This document shows positions 7,287-17,478 of a stretch of 64,000 nt of DNA, one piece after another. Location of the stretch: positions 1 to 64,000 of the forward strand of contig PEQN01000006.1 of NCBI GenBank assembly GCA_002786225.1, read 5' to 3'. The notes under the pieces were generated by a model. That model did no database searches. It saw only the letters and a program-made list of their open reading frames with translations, and had not been told where the DNA came from. This DNA comes from Leptospira sp. GTDB lineage: Bacteria; Spirochaetota; Leptospiria; Leptospirales; Leptospiraceae. How positions within the stretch are numbered: position 1 is the stretch's first letter; every line of letters starts with the position of its first letter. A program made the translations under genes and the position numbers.

Positions 7287-9164
7287 ATGATACAAAATCT
7301 TTCCGATTTTTTGCATCAATATCCGTGGGAGCCTGAGTGGCTAGCCTTAGGCAAGCCCTTGGACTATCTCTGGGATTTTGATCTACCGGAACCTTCCGAA
7401 GATCTCTGGCCTTGGTTGATAGATACATCCTCATTCAACAAAAGGATAGGTGTCCCAGAGATGCATTATACAGAAAAAGACGGTAAACTCTTCGGAACCT
7501 CGGTGAATGCGGGTATTTTGATGGAATGGGAAGAGGTTCCTTGGGAATGGGAATATTTAAAAGGCTTAAATAATGCGAGAATCTACTCTAAGGGTCTTGC
7601 AAAATATGTTAGATCTAGATACATTTTGTATCCTAAGGAAAATGGAACTAAACTTTTAGTCTATTTCGGATGGATACCGCGAGGTTTACTTGGCAAATCC
7701 ATACTACCATTTGGTATGAAAAAATTGTATTCAGATTATAAGAAAGGATTAACGGATGTTATAAGAGATGTTAGAAAAAAAAGAGAGTATAACAAAGTAG
7801 GATCAAATAATTATACATTCGAGAAAGAAAATATTGATTTGGTTACAAAATCCCATCCTACGAAATTAATTCAGATCTCGGAAGAATTATTAAAAAGAAA
7901 ATGCAATCCTGAAATTATCCAAAAAACGATTGAATACGTATTAACAGAGGATGACAATAATCTTTATAGAATTAGAGTAAAACAACTTGCGAAAGAATGG
8001 AATTTCAATCTCACCGAAATCTTACTAGTCTTCTTACATGGTTGTCGAATTGGACTATTTACACTTTCTTGGGATGTTATATGCCCACATTGTCGAGGAG
8101 TTCGAACAGAGGCAAAGCACTTAGGTGATCTTAGAGATATGGATTCTTGCGATGTATGCCAGATAGATTTTGAAGCAACCCAGGCTAATTCTATAGAAGT
8201 TGCATTTCATGTTCACCCTTCCGTTCGAGAAGTACAGAAAAGATTTTTTTGTGCAGCAGAGCCAGCAACCAAGCAACATATTTTCATGCAAAAATATCTT
8301 TCACCCGACAAACAAGCAGAATCTGTATTGGAATTAGGAGAAGGCACTTATAGATTTCGAACAATAGGTGAGAAAAATTTTTCTATAGCTGAACTCACAG
8401 ACGAGGATGGAATAGAAATTTTAGAATGGTCGCCCAATAGTTTACACAATGAATTCAAAATCAAAAATCACTCCAAAATTCAGATGATCAATCCAACAAA
8501 TCAAAAATTGGGATTTATTATTGAATCTAGAAAGGAAGATCAAAATGTTTTACGGCCTGCTGATCTTTTTAATCTACAAGAATTTCGCGACCTATTCAAT
8601 GAAGAGTCTTTGGCTCATGGGCTATCTTTAGATATTGGTGTGCAGACAATTTTATTTACTGATATTGTTGGCTCGACTAAATTATATAGTAAGTTAGGTG
8701 ATGCAAAAGCCTTTGATAAAGTAAGGCATCATTTCATTCAAGTGTATAGAATTATCCAAGAAAGCGATGGAGCTGTAATTAAAACGATAGGTGATGCCGT
8801 GATGGCATCTTTCCCCTCTTCCTTGAAAGGCTTGCAAGCTTCTCAAAACCTTCAAGAATATTTTACAGATGAGTCTGATCCAGGTATACTAAAAATTAGA
8901 ACTACATTGCATACTGGCCCTTGTCTTGCTGTGAATTTAAATTCAAATATTGATTATTTTGGAAATACCGTTAACTTGGCCGCCAAACTTCAAAAGGATG
9001 CAAATGCGAGAGAAATTGTTTTTACGGAATCTATTTTTAGAGATAAAGAAGTCAGAAACTATTTACTTGAGAATGGTATCAAACTTAGAAGAATAGAGTT
9101 TTTGCAGGAATGGAATAAGGAAACAATTCGAATTTATAAGATGAAGGTATCAGGAAAGGTGTGA
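7287..9164 (+). CDS. DUF5939 adenylate/guanylate cyclase, class III
   Basis: A soluble 625-residue multidomain cyclase. Residues about 60-170 resemble an SRPBCC lipid-binding fold (GTSVNAGILMEW, YILYPKENGTKLLVYFGWIP). A central zinc-ribbon-like part follows with CPHCRG and, about 25 residues on, CDVC, characteristic of DUF5939. Residues from about 450 are a class III nucleotide cyclase domain: FTDIVGSTKLY carries the first metal-binding Asp, and KTIGDAVMASF the second. With both metal residues present it should make cAMP or cGMP. The N-terminal domains probably sense a hydrophobic ligand. It is transcribed alone, divergent from the lipoprotein operon, and ends in a terminator that overlaps its own stop codon. 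Confidence 0.85.
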   Translation: MIQNLSDFLHQYPWEPEWLALGKPLDYLWDFDLPEPSEDLWPWLIDTSSFNKRIGVPEMHYTEKDGKLFGTSVNAGILMEWEEVPWEWEYLKGLNNARIYSKGLAKYVRSRYILYPKENGTKLLVYFGWIPRGLLGKSILPFGMKKLYSDYKKGLTDVIRDVRKKREYNKVGSNNYTFEKENIDLVTKSHPTKLIQISEELLKRKCNPEIIQKTIEYVLTEDDNNLYRIRVKQLAKEWNFNLTEILLVFLHGCRIGLFTLSWDVICPHCRGVRTEAKHLGDLRDMDSCDVCQIDFEATQANSIEVAFHVHPSVREVQKRFFCAAEPATKQHIFMQKYLSPDKQAESVLELGEGTYRFRTIGEKNFSIAELTDEDGIEILEWSPNSLHNEFKIKNHSKIQMINPTNQKLGFIIESRKEDQNVLRPADLFNLQEFRDLFNEESLAHGLSLDIGVQTILFTDIVGSTKLYSKLGDAKAFDKVRHHFIQVYRIIQESDGAVIKTIGDAVMASFPSSLKGLQASQNLQEYFTDESDPGILKIRTTLHTGPCLAVNLNSNIDYFGNTVNLAAKLQKDANAREIVFTESIFRDKEVRNYLLENGIKLRRIEFLQEWNKETIRIYKMKVSGKV

Positions 9165-9178
9165 GTCTTCTCACACCT
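9157..9178. terminator. Bidirectional terminator overlapping the cyclase stop codon
   Basis: AGGTGTGAG (9157-9165) pairs perfectly with CTCACACCT (9170-9178) around a TCTT loop. The TGA stop of the cyclase lies within the left arm. It separates the convergent cyclase and phasin-like genes and is followed by ATTT rightward and TTTCC leftward. Confidence 0.75.
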
Positions 9179-9195
9179 ATTTGAAAGTAAGTTTT

Positions 9196-9477
9196 TTAAG
9201 ACTTTTTTTTATCTTTTTCTTTGTTTAGCAATCCTTCGATGTTTTCTTTTATCTCATCAAATTTTACTATACCCCAAGCTGCACCGATTTTTACTTTAAG
9301 AGCATTGTCGCTGTAATCTTGCTCGCCCTCATTTTTGTATTTTTCAAATGAACCAGCCAATTGGTCCTTTTTATTCGTAAGATTGGACATAAGTTTGTCC
9401 CAAACTTCTTGGGAGGTTTTAACTGCTCCAATTCCTACATTAATTATATCTTCTAATTTGTTCGCATCATTTGCCAT
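9196..9477 (-). CDS. Small phasin-like helical protein
   Basis: A 93-residue acidic/basic helical protein. I chose ATG 9477 (MANDANKLED) rather than the upstream GTG at 9498, which would add an unconvincing MHCKNSF prefix. The pattern (LEDIINVGIGAVKTSQE, then DKLMSNLTNKKDQLAGSFEKY, ending in a KDKKK tail) matches short phasin-superfamily or polyhydroxyalkanoate-granule-associated-like proteins annotated in leptospires. Phasins coat storage granules, but this short form may simply be a coiled-coil partner of something else. No polyhydroxyalkanoate synthase is nearby. It is monocistronic and convergent with the cyclase. Confidence 0.65.
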   Translation of the reverse strand: MANDANKLEDIINVGIGAVKTSQEVWDKLMSNLTNKKDQLAGSFEKYKNEGEQDYSDNALKVKIGAAWGIVKFDEIKENIEGLLNKEKDKKKS

Positions 9478-9597
9478 AAAACTATTTTTGCAGTGCACAA
9501 ATTTTTGTCAAGCTGGATATCGAAAATTTATTTCTTGTGAAAACGGATTTTGCAATAAAGAATTGAAGAGTTTTCCCCAAACCCATCCTCTAGACAC

Positions 9598-10671
9598 ATG
9601 AGATCTCGACCTTTCATTATACCCATTTTATTATGCAATTTCATGTTTCTTGCATTTTGTTCCCAGCCAATCGCTGAGATTCGACCCTTAGGCAAACAAT
9701 CTTGTCAAAAAATTTCTGGAACTCCTGGCCCAGAAGATTTTGAATTGATTCGATTGAAAAATCAAACTCAAATGATCATTAGTTCTCACGATAGAAGAAA
9801 TTTTGACTCCAATGGAAAATTATATAAAATTAATTTGGAATCCAATCGCTTAGCTAAATCTAAGTTTAATTCTAGTTATCTGGTGGAACCTTTACATGTA
9901 GACCGATATCCAGAAAATTTCAAGCCTCATGGAATCTCGAGTTCTTATAAAAATGGTAAACTTAGATTGTATGTGATATCTCATCCTAATCTTAAAGAAA
10001 AAAAGAATACAATAGAGATTTTTGAACTTGGAAATGAGAAAACTTTTTCTTGGAAATACATGGGTGAATTGGTTAATGAAAAACTGACTCATCCGAATGA
10101 TCTTTATGCACTTCCCGAAGAAAGACTATTGATATCGAATGATGGTGATTCTGTAAATGCTTTTTTATTTTTTATTAACTTCATATTTAAAAGAGCAACC
10201 GCAGAAATAACGTATTATGAAAATGGAAAGTACTATATCGCTGATGAAAAAGTTCCATTTGGAAATGGAATTTATTATGAAGAAATCGAATCTGAAAAAA
10301 GATTGTATAGATCTTCTCATTTAGACAAATCAATTTATGTCTATGATGTTAAATGGATAGAAAATTATCAACCTAGGTTAACGCTTCAATTTAAAATTCC
10401 TTTCGATGGTGGTCCAGATAATATTATGAAAAATGAATATGGATTCTATGTTGCTACACATCCATCGAATCTAGCTTTCTTGAATCATGTAAAATCAGCA
10501 GAAAATTATGCACCATCCATGATTTATAAAATTGAAAAATTAACAAATACTAAATTAATTTACTCTAATGAAGGCAAAGAAATCTCTGCAGCAAGTACAG
10601 CTGTAGCCTACAAAAATAAATTATTTATTGCTCAAGTATTTGAAGACTTCATATTAGCTTGTGAAATATAA
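9598..10671 (+). CDS. Paraoxonase/SMP-30-like beta-propeller lipoprotein
   Basis: A 357-residue lipoprotein with signal IIPILLCNFMFLAFC and a lipidatable Cys21. The mature sequence has the blade-like signatures of the paraoxonase/arylesterase propeller family: GPEDFELIRL near the start, HPNDLYAL in the middle, RSSHLDKSIYVYDV, and GGPDNI followed by YVATHPS. In this family Glu, Asn and Asp residues of these motifs hold the calcium of a lactonase/esterase site, and the E-D, N-D and D-N pairs are present here. It is likely a periplasmic or surface lactonase or arylesterase. Its last 40 bases overlap the 3' end of the convergent response-regulator gene. Confidence 0.7.
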   Translation: MRSRPFIIPILLCNFMFLAFCSQPIAEIRPLGKQSCQKISGTPGPEDFELIRLKNQTQMIISSHDRRNFDSNGKLYKINLESNRLAKSKFNSSYLVEPLHVDRYPENFKPHGISSSYKNGKLRLYVISHPNLKEKKNTIEIFELGNEKTFSWKYMGELVNEKLTHPNDLYALPEERLLISNDGDSVNAFLFFINFIFKRATAEITYYENGKYYIADEKVPFGNGIYYEEIESEKRLYRSSHLDKSIYVYDVKWIENYQPRLTLQFKIPFDGGPDNIMKNEYGFYVATHPSNLAFLNHVKSAENYAPSMIYKIEKLTNTKLIYSNEGKEISAASTAVAYKNKLFIAQVFEDFILACEI

Positions 10672-11552
10672 CTAATAGCTTCAACTAAACTTCCATTGCC
10701 ATGATAAATTACCTTGTCAAAGCTAATTGTTGTGGCAATAAGGATTCCTCGACCTGAACTAAGAAATAAATTTTCTTCTTGTGAAGACTTTTTTTGAATA
10801 ATACTAAAATCAAAACCTTTTCCGAAATCTTCAATCCAAAGATGAATTTCATTTTCTTTCTTCTCATAAATAACTTTAATAATTTTTTGGTTATATTCAG
10901 GTAAGAGTAATCTTTTATGAATTTCTTCATTGTATCTATCTTCTTCTTGCCATATCTTCTTTTGATCGAAACCTATCTCAAGCTTACCGTGTTCTATGGC
11001 ATTATTCATTAATTCCATAATACCTGTTAGCACTTTGTTGGGTTCAGGATAGGTATTCGATAAAACAGGTGCGAGTTCTAGAACATCACTGAAATCAGAT
11101 ATAAAAAAAACACCTTCAGAGAGATAACGCATTACCTTCTTACTTAAAGCAAGTTCTTCTTTAGCTTTTTTGAGACGAAAATAAGTATCAACCGCTGAAT
11201 TCACAATAGAAATTAATAATTTTTTAGAATATGGTTTGGTTAGGTAATAGAAAGCACCAGATTCAATGCCTTCTATAACTTCAGTGTGAGAATTTAAAGC
11301 AGTTTGTAGAATAACAGGAATATCTCTAAGGGTTCTATCCGATTTAATAAATTTAAGAACTTCAATACCATCCAACTCAGGCATTAATCTATCTAATATA
11401 ATAGCTGCAAATTCAATCTTCCTTTGAATCAAAATCTCCCATGCTTGCATACCATTGGTAGCCTTAGTTAAAATATATCCACTTCCCTCTAAGGATTCTT
11501 CAATGATTCGTAAATTTAATTCTTCATCATCTACTATGAGTAGATTAATCAT
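10632..11552 (-). CDS. Response regulator with GHKL ATPase output domain
   Basis: A 306-residue two-domain protein. Residues 1-120 are a receiver with acidic pair D8-D9, phospho-acceptor Asp54 in ILDRLMPELDG, and the conserved Lys in LTKPYSKK. Residues about 155-300 form an RsbW-like GHKL ATPase: an N box (MELMNNAIEHG), a DFGKGFDF G1 box and a GRGILIA G2 box. There is no DNA-binding domain, so phosphorylation probably controls a protein-protein or kinase-like output. The start overlaps the end of the upstream histidine kinase by 8 bases, so the pair is translationally coupled and almost surely one signalling unit. Its target could be an anti-sigma network; that is inference. Confidence 0.85.
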   Translation of the reverse strand: MINLLIVDDEELNLRIIEESLEGSGYILTKATNGMQAWEILIQRKIEFAAIILDRLMPELDGIEVLKFIKSDRTLRDIPVILQTALNSHTEVIEGIESGAFYYLTKPYSKKLLISIVNSAVDTYFRLKKAKEELALSKKVMRYLSEGVFFISDFSDVLELAPVLSNTYPEPNKVLTGIMELMNNAIEHGKLEIGFDQKKIWQEEDRYNEEIHKRLLLPEYNQKIIKVIYEKKENEIHLWIEDFGKGFDFSIIQKKSSQEENLFLSSGRGILIATTISFDKVIYHGNGSLVEAISYISQANMKSSNT

Positions 11553-13539
11553 TGTGTTTTACATCTTCTTTTAATTTTAATGAGACCAAATTTCTATTCA
11601 CTTTAGGCAAAATGACATAGAACTCTGCACCACCTTGGCTATGGTTTTTGGCAAAAATAATTCCCTGATGGTTGTTAACAATTTCTCTACTAATTGATAA
11701 TCCCAAACCCGTACCACCAGTTCCGAGTTTGACTTTGCTACCTTGGCGAAACTTTTCAAAAATCAACTCTGCCTCATCCTGAAGTATACCTTGTCCAAAA
11801 TCACGTACAATGAATCCAATTCCAGCGAAGGCATCTTTTTGAGAGCGATGAAATTCCCCATTTATAAATTCTAATTCTATTCTTGAATTCTTCTGACTAA
11901 AGCGTATAGAGTTATACAAAATATTACGTATAACCTGTGCTATCTTACATCTGTCGAAATATAATTCGGTTGAAAAATTTGGAACCTTGAAATCTAAGAC
12001 TAAGCTATTCTGATCTAGTAAGGCATTCATTTCTTCAACAACTTCTTTACAAACTGAGAATAAACTTGAATTAGAAAATTCGAATTTTTCATTTCCTGAT
12101 TCTAATTTAGACAGATCTAAAATATTCGTCATAAGTTTATAAAGTCTTTCAACGGAATCTATTATAATTTCAAAATATTCTCTAATTTTAATAGTATCAT
12201 TCTTCTCTAATCTTTCCTTCCCTAATTCTGCAAAGCTCATAATAGCATGAATTGGTGTCTTGAGTTCATGAGAAACATTGGCAAGAAAGTAAGATTTAGC
12301 TTGGTTTGCTTTTTCTGCTTTTTCTTTGGCGATTCTTAATTCATTGGTTTGAGCTGCAACAATTCCTTCAATATTATTGAGAAGCTTTTGTAGCTCTGAC
12401 TTTTGTGTGATAAGTTCTAATTCGGTTTGTTTTCGTAAAGTAATGTCTTGGTTGAGACCCAGCATTTGAATAGGCTTGCCTAATTTATCTCTTTTAATCT
12501 TTCCTTTGCTTAAAATATATTTAACCCTGTTATCGGGCATTAAAAATCTGTATTCCAGATAAAAATTATCTAAACTCTCCAAAGATTTTAAAATTTCAGC
12601 AAGAACCATTTTCTGATCATCTGGATGAATAATTTTTAACACAGATTTTGGAACACTATAATGTTCCAAATCTGTAACCTCAGCAATACTCAAGAACTCG
12701 TCTGTATAAGTTACTTTATTGCTAACTAAATCCCAAAAGAATGAATAAACCATAGCTATCCTTTGGGTTTCTAATAGCATTTTTTCTTTTTCGATGATTC
12801 TATTCTGAATTTCTACCTTCTCAGTAATTTCTCTTATAATTAAAATAATTTGATCATTAAATAATGGAAAGAATCTTGCTTCGAAGTATCGAATAGTTTT
12901 ATTAAACTCCAATTGATATTCCATTGTAACTAGATGTTTTTTTATAATAGTTTCATGGATGCAGTCTTTGATTTTTACATTTAGATTGGTTGGAAGAAAA
13001 GTTTCAATTTTTCTATTGAGAAAATCTTCTCTAGGAATATACATATCAGATAATATAGCAGATTTATAATCTAGTACGAAACCTTCCGCGTTTAGCCTAA
13101 AATATATATCAGGTATGGCATCAAAGATTGCCTTCAACTCATTGTTCTTTTCATTCAAATCTTCCCTTGACCTTACATCCTCAGTAAGATCTAGAAAGAC
13201 GATGATTGCTTGCTTATCGTCTTCTTCTGAAGGCGAAATAGGAAACGCATAGTTCTCAAAATAAATCTTTTGAGAATTTGTATTTAAGCTGGACTTGAAT
13301 TTGGTATGTTGGTTGAATTCGAAAATAGGAACTAAGTCATCTTTCATATTCGGAAATAAATTATAAAGATTCTGTCCATTTGTATCAAGCAAAGTTGATT
13401 CTAAATAGAAACTGGTTCCTTGGGTTTCTAAGATAAGTCCTTCTCTATTGAGCCTTATTATAAAGAGAGGGACATAATTGTATAAACCATGTAAAATTTC
13501 GGCCTCATATGAGTTTGATAGCGTACGAAAAGAAGCCAT
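11545..13539 (-). CDS. Multi-PAS sensor histidine kinase
   Basis: A 664-residue kinase without clear membrane segments. There are three PAS-like units (about residues 20-115, 130-250 and 255-375; the last has the PAC feature YRFLMPDNRVKYILSKG), then a short coiled coil. A HisKA domain with the phospho-acceptor His in FLANVSHELKTPIHAI follows, then a HATPase domain with the N box (IRNILYNSIRFS), DFGQGI and GTGGTGLGLSIS. All catalytic boxes are intact. It senses something cytoplasmic through PAS and should phosphorylate the regulator at 10632, with which it overlaps by 8 bases. The signal is unknown. Confidence 0.9.
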   Translation of the reverse strand: MASFRTLSNSYEAEILHGLYNYVPLFIIRLNREGLILETQGTSFYLESTLLDTNGQNLYNLFPNMKDDLVPIFEFNQHTKFKSSLNTNSQKIYFENYAFPISPSEEDDKQAIIVFLDLTEDVRSREDLNEKNNELKAIFDAIPDIYFRLNAEGFVLDYKSAILSDMYIPREDFLNRKIETFLPTNLNVKIKDCIHETIIKKHLVTMEYQLEFNKTIRYFEARFFPLFNDQIILIIREITEKVEIQNRIIEKEKMLLETQRIAMVYSFFWDLVSNKVTYTDEFLSIAEVTDLEHYSVPKSVLKIIHPDDQKMVLAEILKSLESLDNFYLEYRFLMPDNRVKYILSKGKIKRDKLGKPIQMLGLNQDITLRKQTELELITQKSELQKLLNNIEGIVAAQTNELRIAKEKAEKANQAKSYFLANVSHELKTPIHAIMSFAELGKERLEKNDTIKIREYFEIIIDSVERLYKLMTNILDLSKLESGNEKFEFSNSSLFSVCKEVVEEMNALLDQNSLVLDFKVPNFSTELYFDRCKIAQVIRNILYNSIRFSQKNSRIELEFINGEFHRSQKDAFAGIGFIVRDFGQGILQDEAELIFEKFRQGSKVKLGTGGTGLGLSISREIVNNHQGIIFAKNHSQGGAEFYVILPKVNRNLVSLKLKEDVKHND

Positions 13540-13628
13540 GGATCATATATATCTGAAATTTCCAAGAATGCAAGTTGTTTTAAACGGAATAGATTGAAAA
13601 AGATCGGCAATTTTATAAATTAGCACAA

Positions 13629-14708
13629 GTGAATCGAAATACTATTTATGATCTATTCTTAAAGCCGCTTTTCTTTCGTCTTTCTCCAGAAAATGCCCAT
13701 CAACTTTCGCATGGTCTTTTAGAACTAGGAGATAAGATTCCTTTTTTCTTTCCTACCTTGCAAGCTTTAACTACGTATGAAAGTTCTAGATTAGAATCCA
13801 AGGTTTTAGGACTTAGTTTCAAAAATCCACTCGGCATGGCGGCAGGTTTTGATAAAACAGGCGAACTCTATCCATTTTTAAGCCGACTGGGATTTGGTCA
13901 TGTAGAAATCGGTACTGTCACAGGGGAGGCTCAAGCTGGAAATCCTCAACCAAGATTGTTTCGCTATCCTAAAGTAAATGCACTTATAAATCGTATGGGT
14001 TTTAATAATCCAGGTGCCGAGCAAATGGCTAAGACCCTACATTCACAAAAGAAAACTATTATTCGAGGAATTAACGCAGGTAAGACGAAAATTGTAAACA
14101 TAGAAGACTCAGCCAAAGACTATGCTAAGTCTTTTCGCCTCTTGCAAAAGTACTCAGATTATGGTGTAATAAACATCAGTTCTCCCAATACTCCTGGTCT
14201 AAGGAGTCTTCAGACTAGGGAAACTTATAAAAAATTAATCAATGATATTAAATCAGAATTAGGTGAAGATTTCAAAATTCCAATCCTAGTGAAATTTGCA
14301 CCTGATCTCAGCGAAAAAGAACTTATAGATAACCTGGATGAAACAATGAATTTAAATTTGTCCGGTGTTATTTTAACGAATACAACCTTGGATAAATCTT
14401 CTCTTGGGATAGAAAATCCTGAAGAAGGTGGTTTATCTGGTAGACCACTTAAAGAAAAAGCAAACCATTTTACAAAGATTGCCTTCCAGCATTTGAAAGG
14501 AAAACTTCCCATCATAGGTGTTGGTGGAATCGAATCAGGTAAAGATGCACTTGAAAGGATTCAATCTGGCGCAAGCCTAGTTCAAATTTATACTGGATAT
14601 ATCTATAAAGGTCCATTTTTACCATTTGATATTTGTAAGACGATAGATGATTATTTAAAATCAAACAATAAACCATCTATCTCAGATATAATAGGTGAAA
14701 AAATATGA
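13629..14708 (+). CDS. pyrD: Dihydroorotate dehydrogenase (quinone), class 2
   Basis: A 359-residue class 2 enzyme that oxidises dihydroorotate to orotate in pyrimidine synthesis, using FMN and passing electrons to quinone at the inner membrane. The N-terminal membrane-associating helices (FLKPLFFRLSPENAHQ) mark class 2. FMN and substrate motifs are clear: GFDKTGELYP, INRMGFNNPG, the catalytic-Ser segment NISSPNTPGLRSLQ, GLSGRPL and GVGGIESG. The start is a GTG at 13629; no better start exists. It overlaps the following RNA methyltransferase gene by 4 bases (ATGA), so the two are coupled, with a chemoreceptor gene continuing the run. Confidence 0.95.
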   Translation: MNRNTIYDLFLKPLFFRLSPENAHQLSHGLLELGDKIPFFFPTLQALTTYESSRLESKVLGLSFKNPLGMAAGFDKTGELYPFLSRLGFGHVEIGTVTGEAQAGNPQPRLFRYPKVNALINRMGFNNPGAEQMAKTLHSQKKTIIRGINAGKTKIVNIEDSAKDYAKSFRLLQKYSDYGVINISSPNTPGLRSLQTRETYKKLINDIKSELGEDFKIPILVKFAPDLSEKELIDNLDETMNLNLSGVILTNTTLDKSSLGIENPEEGGLSGRPLKEKANHFTKIAFQHLKGKLPIIGVGGIESGKDALERIQSGASLVQIYTGYIYKGPFLPFDICKTIDDYLKSNNKPSISDIIGEKI

Positions 14709-15898
14709 GTGATCCTACTAATTGCCAACACTTCGGAATTTGCGGAGGATGTACTCTACTCAAAACAAAATATCCCTCCCAGATTAAATCAAAAGAAACT
14801 GAAATAAATAAATTATTTCAATCTTATCGAAAACTAACAATTCATCCTATGCTACCAAGTCCAGAACCATTCTTCTACCGCCATAAGGTTCAGATGCCTT
14901 TTGGTAGACGAAAGATTGGACACAAAACTCTAGTTACAGTAGGACTTCATGATGTAGATAAGAAATTTATTGTAGACCAGGCTGAATGTAAGATACAAGA
15001 TCCTGGACTAACAAAAGCAGCTCAGGCTATTCGTTTATGGGCAAGAAAGGAGAATTTAAATCCATACAATGAGAAAACCGGTTGGGGTTTACTGCGCCAT
15101 GTAGTACTAAGAAAATCGCATTCAACGGGAGAAATTTTGGTTGGAATTGTAAGCTCGGAAGGCAATTGGCCTAGGCAAAAAGATGTATCTAAATCTTTAT
15201 TTTCCCATCTTCGCGATGCCCTTGGAAAGAATGGCAACTTCGGTAAGTTAGTTGGTATTGTACAAAATACAAATAGTAGAAAAACAAATATGGTAATTGG
15301 GAAGGAAACAAATTTACTCTGGGGACGCCCTTATCTTCTTGAAAAAATAGGAAATTACCAATTCAAAGTTGGCATCAATACTTTTATCCAAGTAAATCCT
15401 TACCAAATCCCTACTCTGTACAACCTTGTAAAAGAACAAATTCCACCTAATGCAAATGTGATAGATACCTATGCAGGTATGGGAACCATTGGAATTTGGA
15501 TTTCTAAACAGGCAAGAAATGTGATCTGCATAGAAGAGAATCCTGATTCCTTTCGAGCTGGTATTGATTCAACAAAAATGAACCAAGTTAAAAATGTTAA
15601 AATGAAAAAAGGAAGAACTTCTGACTTACTGCCACAGCTTTTAACAGAGAGTGAAATAGATGTATTAATTTTAGATCCACCACGAATTGGAGTAGATGAG
15701 AAAAGTTTATTTGCTATAAATGAAAATCCTCCAGCCAAAGTAGTTTATGTTTCTTGTGATCCAAGCACTTTGCAAAGAGATGTAGGGATTTTATCAAAAA
15801 GTTTTTATCTGACGGATATTTATCCAGTTGATTTATTTCCACAAACAAATCATATCGAAAGCGTTGCTATTTTAGAAAGGAAAAAGAACAAGGATTGA
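14705..15898 (+). CDS. TrmA/RlmD-type RNA (uracil-5-)-methyltransferase
   Basis: A 397-residue SAM-dependent methyltransferase that makes 5-methyluridine in rRNA or tRNA. It lacks an N-terminal TRAM domain but keeps the iron-sulfur cluster ligands Cys7, Cys13, Cys16 and Cys95. The motif FIQVNPYQ, the SAM-binding [12 protein letters not shown], the DPPRIG loop and the catalytic Cys in [13 protein letters not shown] are all present, so it should be active. The cluster cysteines point to the RlmC/RlmD branch, which modifies 23S rRNA, rather than tRNA-modifying TrmA; the exact uridine cannot be assigned. It is coupled to pyrD upstream by an ATGA overlap, and the chemoreceptor start follows at once. 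Confidence 0.88.
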   Translation: MSDPTNCQHFGICGGCTLLKTKYPSQIKSKETEINKLFQSYRKLTIHPMLPSPEPFFYRHKVQMPFGRRKIGHKTLVTVGLHDVDKKFIVDQAECKIQDPGLTKAAQAIRLWARKENLNPYNEKTGWGLLRHVVLRKSHSTGEILVGIVSSEGNWPRQKDVSKSLFSHLRDALGKNGNFGKLVGIVQNTNSRKTNMVIGKETNLLWGRPYLLEKIGNYQFKVGINTFIQVNPYQIPTLYNLVKEQIPPNANVIDTYAGMGTIGIWISKQARNVICIEENPDSFRAGIDSTKMNQVKNVKMKKGRTSDLLPQLLTESEIDVLILDPPRIGVDEKSLFAINENPPAKVVYVSCDPSTLQRDVGILSKSFYLTDIYPVDLFPQTNHIESVAILERKKNKD

Positions 15899-15903
15899 TT
15901 CCC

Positions 15904-17463
15904 ATGACCATTGAAGATATTAATCGAAAATCTAGAATTATTATAAACAGAATTCATATAGGTCTTGTTCTTACTTATTGCTTTTCCATAATAACAGCCA
16001 AGGATGCATTTACTCCAGAAATGTTAGTAATTCATGCGAGTGCTACTGGAATTATGGCAATCTATATAGCCATTGAATATTACTTAAACCGCACCCAAAA
16101 AATCAAAGATTGGTTTATAATAACTCTCTTATTCTTAGATTCTATTCTTTTAACAATAACTTTAGCAGGTGATTGCTTTTTGGGTGCCATACATGCAAAA
16201 TCAGCATTGTCAAATATGGTATTATATTTTATTTATTTTTTTATCATCGGATACTCTGGATTATTAATCAATGTTAGAGTAACATTTTTTATTTCCATAG
16301 TATCTGGATTAGGAGCAGCACTAGCTCTGCTTGTAGCAGTTTTTATTTCAGGAATAGAACTTACCGATGCTCCTTTAGAATCTATCAAAATAAATAAGGC
16401 AGGTCTTTCTCTTGAAATTTTAAAGATTCTTTTCATTATCATTGGTGGAATCATCTATTCTACTGTTATTCGTAAGCAGAATCAACTAAATAATATAGGT
16501 GTCTTAAAATCTAATGAAGCCAGTGAACTTCTCAAGAAAAATGAAGCTAATAGTCAAATTATTAAAAATGCAGCTATAAGCTTAGAGCAATCTATTTCTA
16601 AGTTTACCAGTTTTGCATCTGATACATCCGATAGACTAGAATCCCAAGCAGCTTCTATCGAACAAATTACAGCTGTGATTGAAGAATCAACTAGCTCCTT
16701 TGAATCTAATTCACAATCTATTGATGAACAGAATAATAAAATCAATACTTTATTCAATGGATCGAAAGAATTAACTAAGATCATCCAATCTATTACAGAG
16801 TATAGTAAAATGCTCGTTGAACTTGCATCTGATAACAAAATAGAAACAGAGAAACTTTCAGCGGAATCTCAACAGACTAATCAATTTTTAAAATCTATCC
16901 AAACTTCATTTGAAAAAGTAGATGAAATCAATAAAATAATGGGTGAGATCGGAGATAAAACCAACTTACTCGCCTTAAATGCTTCAATTGAAGCAGCAAG
17001 AGCAGGAGATGCTGGTCGAGGATTTGCTGTTGTCGCACAAGAAGTAAGTAAGCTTGCTGACTTCACAGCGGAAAATGCCAAACTCATATCTACTGTAGTA
17101 AAGCAATCTAGAGCGACAATTAGTGATGCATCAAAAACCTCAGAAACTGCTGGATCTTTAGCTAACTCTCAAATGATAAAATTAATCTCCACCTTGCAGA
17201 TGATACGCGAAATGGATGATAAATATGCTGATCAGAAAAAAATCTTAAATGATTTTCTCAATGAATTAGAAAGTGTAAATAAATTATCAACCCATATTTC
17301 TCATAGTACAAAAGAACAAATGCAAGGGAATGCTGAAATTATTAGAGGTATCCAAGCCTTAGAACAAGTAGTGAATGAGATTTCGCAAGCATCAAAAGAT
17401 TTAGAGGATAATATTCTCGAAATACAAAGGCAAAGTAAAGACTTACTTGAACTGAGCAAGTAA
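15904..17463 (+). CDS. Methyl-accepting chemotaxis protein with multi-span membrane sensor
   Basis: A 519-residue chemoreceptor. I prefer ATG 15904, with AAGGA about 10 bases upstream, over the TTG at 15895. About six hydrophobic segments fill residues 15-190 with no periplasmic ligand domain and no HAMP. The cytoplasmic signalling hairpin follows, with the conserved tip [25 protein letters not shown] split across the turn and an intact [10 protein letters not shown], so it should bind CheA/CheW. The sensor probably detects a membrane-linked or electron-transport state. It has the same layout and length as the protein at 36143-37711, so the two are paralogues. It ends 15 bases before a convergent outer-membrane protein gene. 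Confidence 0.9.
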   Translation: MTIEDINRKSRIIINRIHIGLVLTYCFSIITAKDAFTPEMLVIHASATGIMAIYIAIEYYLNRTQKIKDWFIITLLFLDSILLTITLAGDCFLGAIHAKSALSNMVLYFIYFFIIGYSGLLINVRVTFFISIVSGLGAALALLVAVFISGIELTDAPLESIKINKAGLSLEILKILFIIIGGIIYSTVIRKQNQLNNIGVLKSNEASELLKKNEANSQIIKNAAISLEQSISKFTSFASDTSDRLESQAASIEQITAVIEESTSSFESNSQSIDEQNNKINTLFNGSKELTKIIQSITEYSKMLVELASDNKIETEKLSAESQQTNQFLKSIQTSFEKVDEINKIMGEIGDKTNLLALNASIEAARAGDAGRGFAVVAQEVSKLADFTAENAKLISTVVKQSRATISDASKTSETAGSLANSQMIKLISTLQMIREMDDKYADQKKILNDFLNELESVNKLSTHISHSTKEQMQGNAEIIRGIQALEQVVNEISQASKDLEDNILEIQRQSKDLLELSK

Positions 17464-17478
17464 GTCTCTATTTATAAA

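Noticed and set aside
7177..7434. 85-codon leftward frame over the cyclase start
   Set aside because: It covers the cyclase N-terminus and intergenic region antisense and has no family features.
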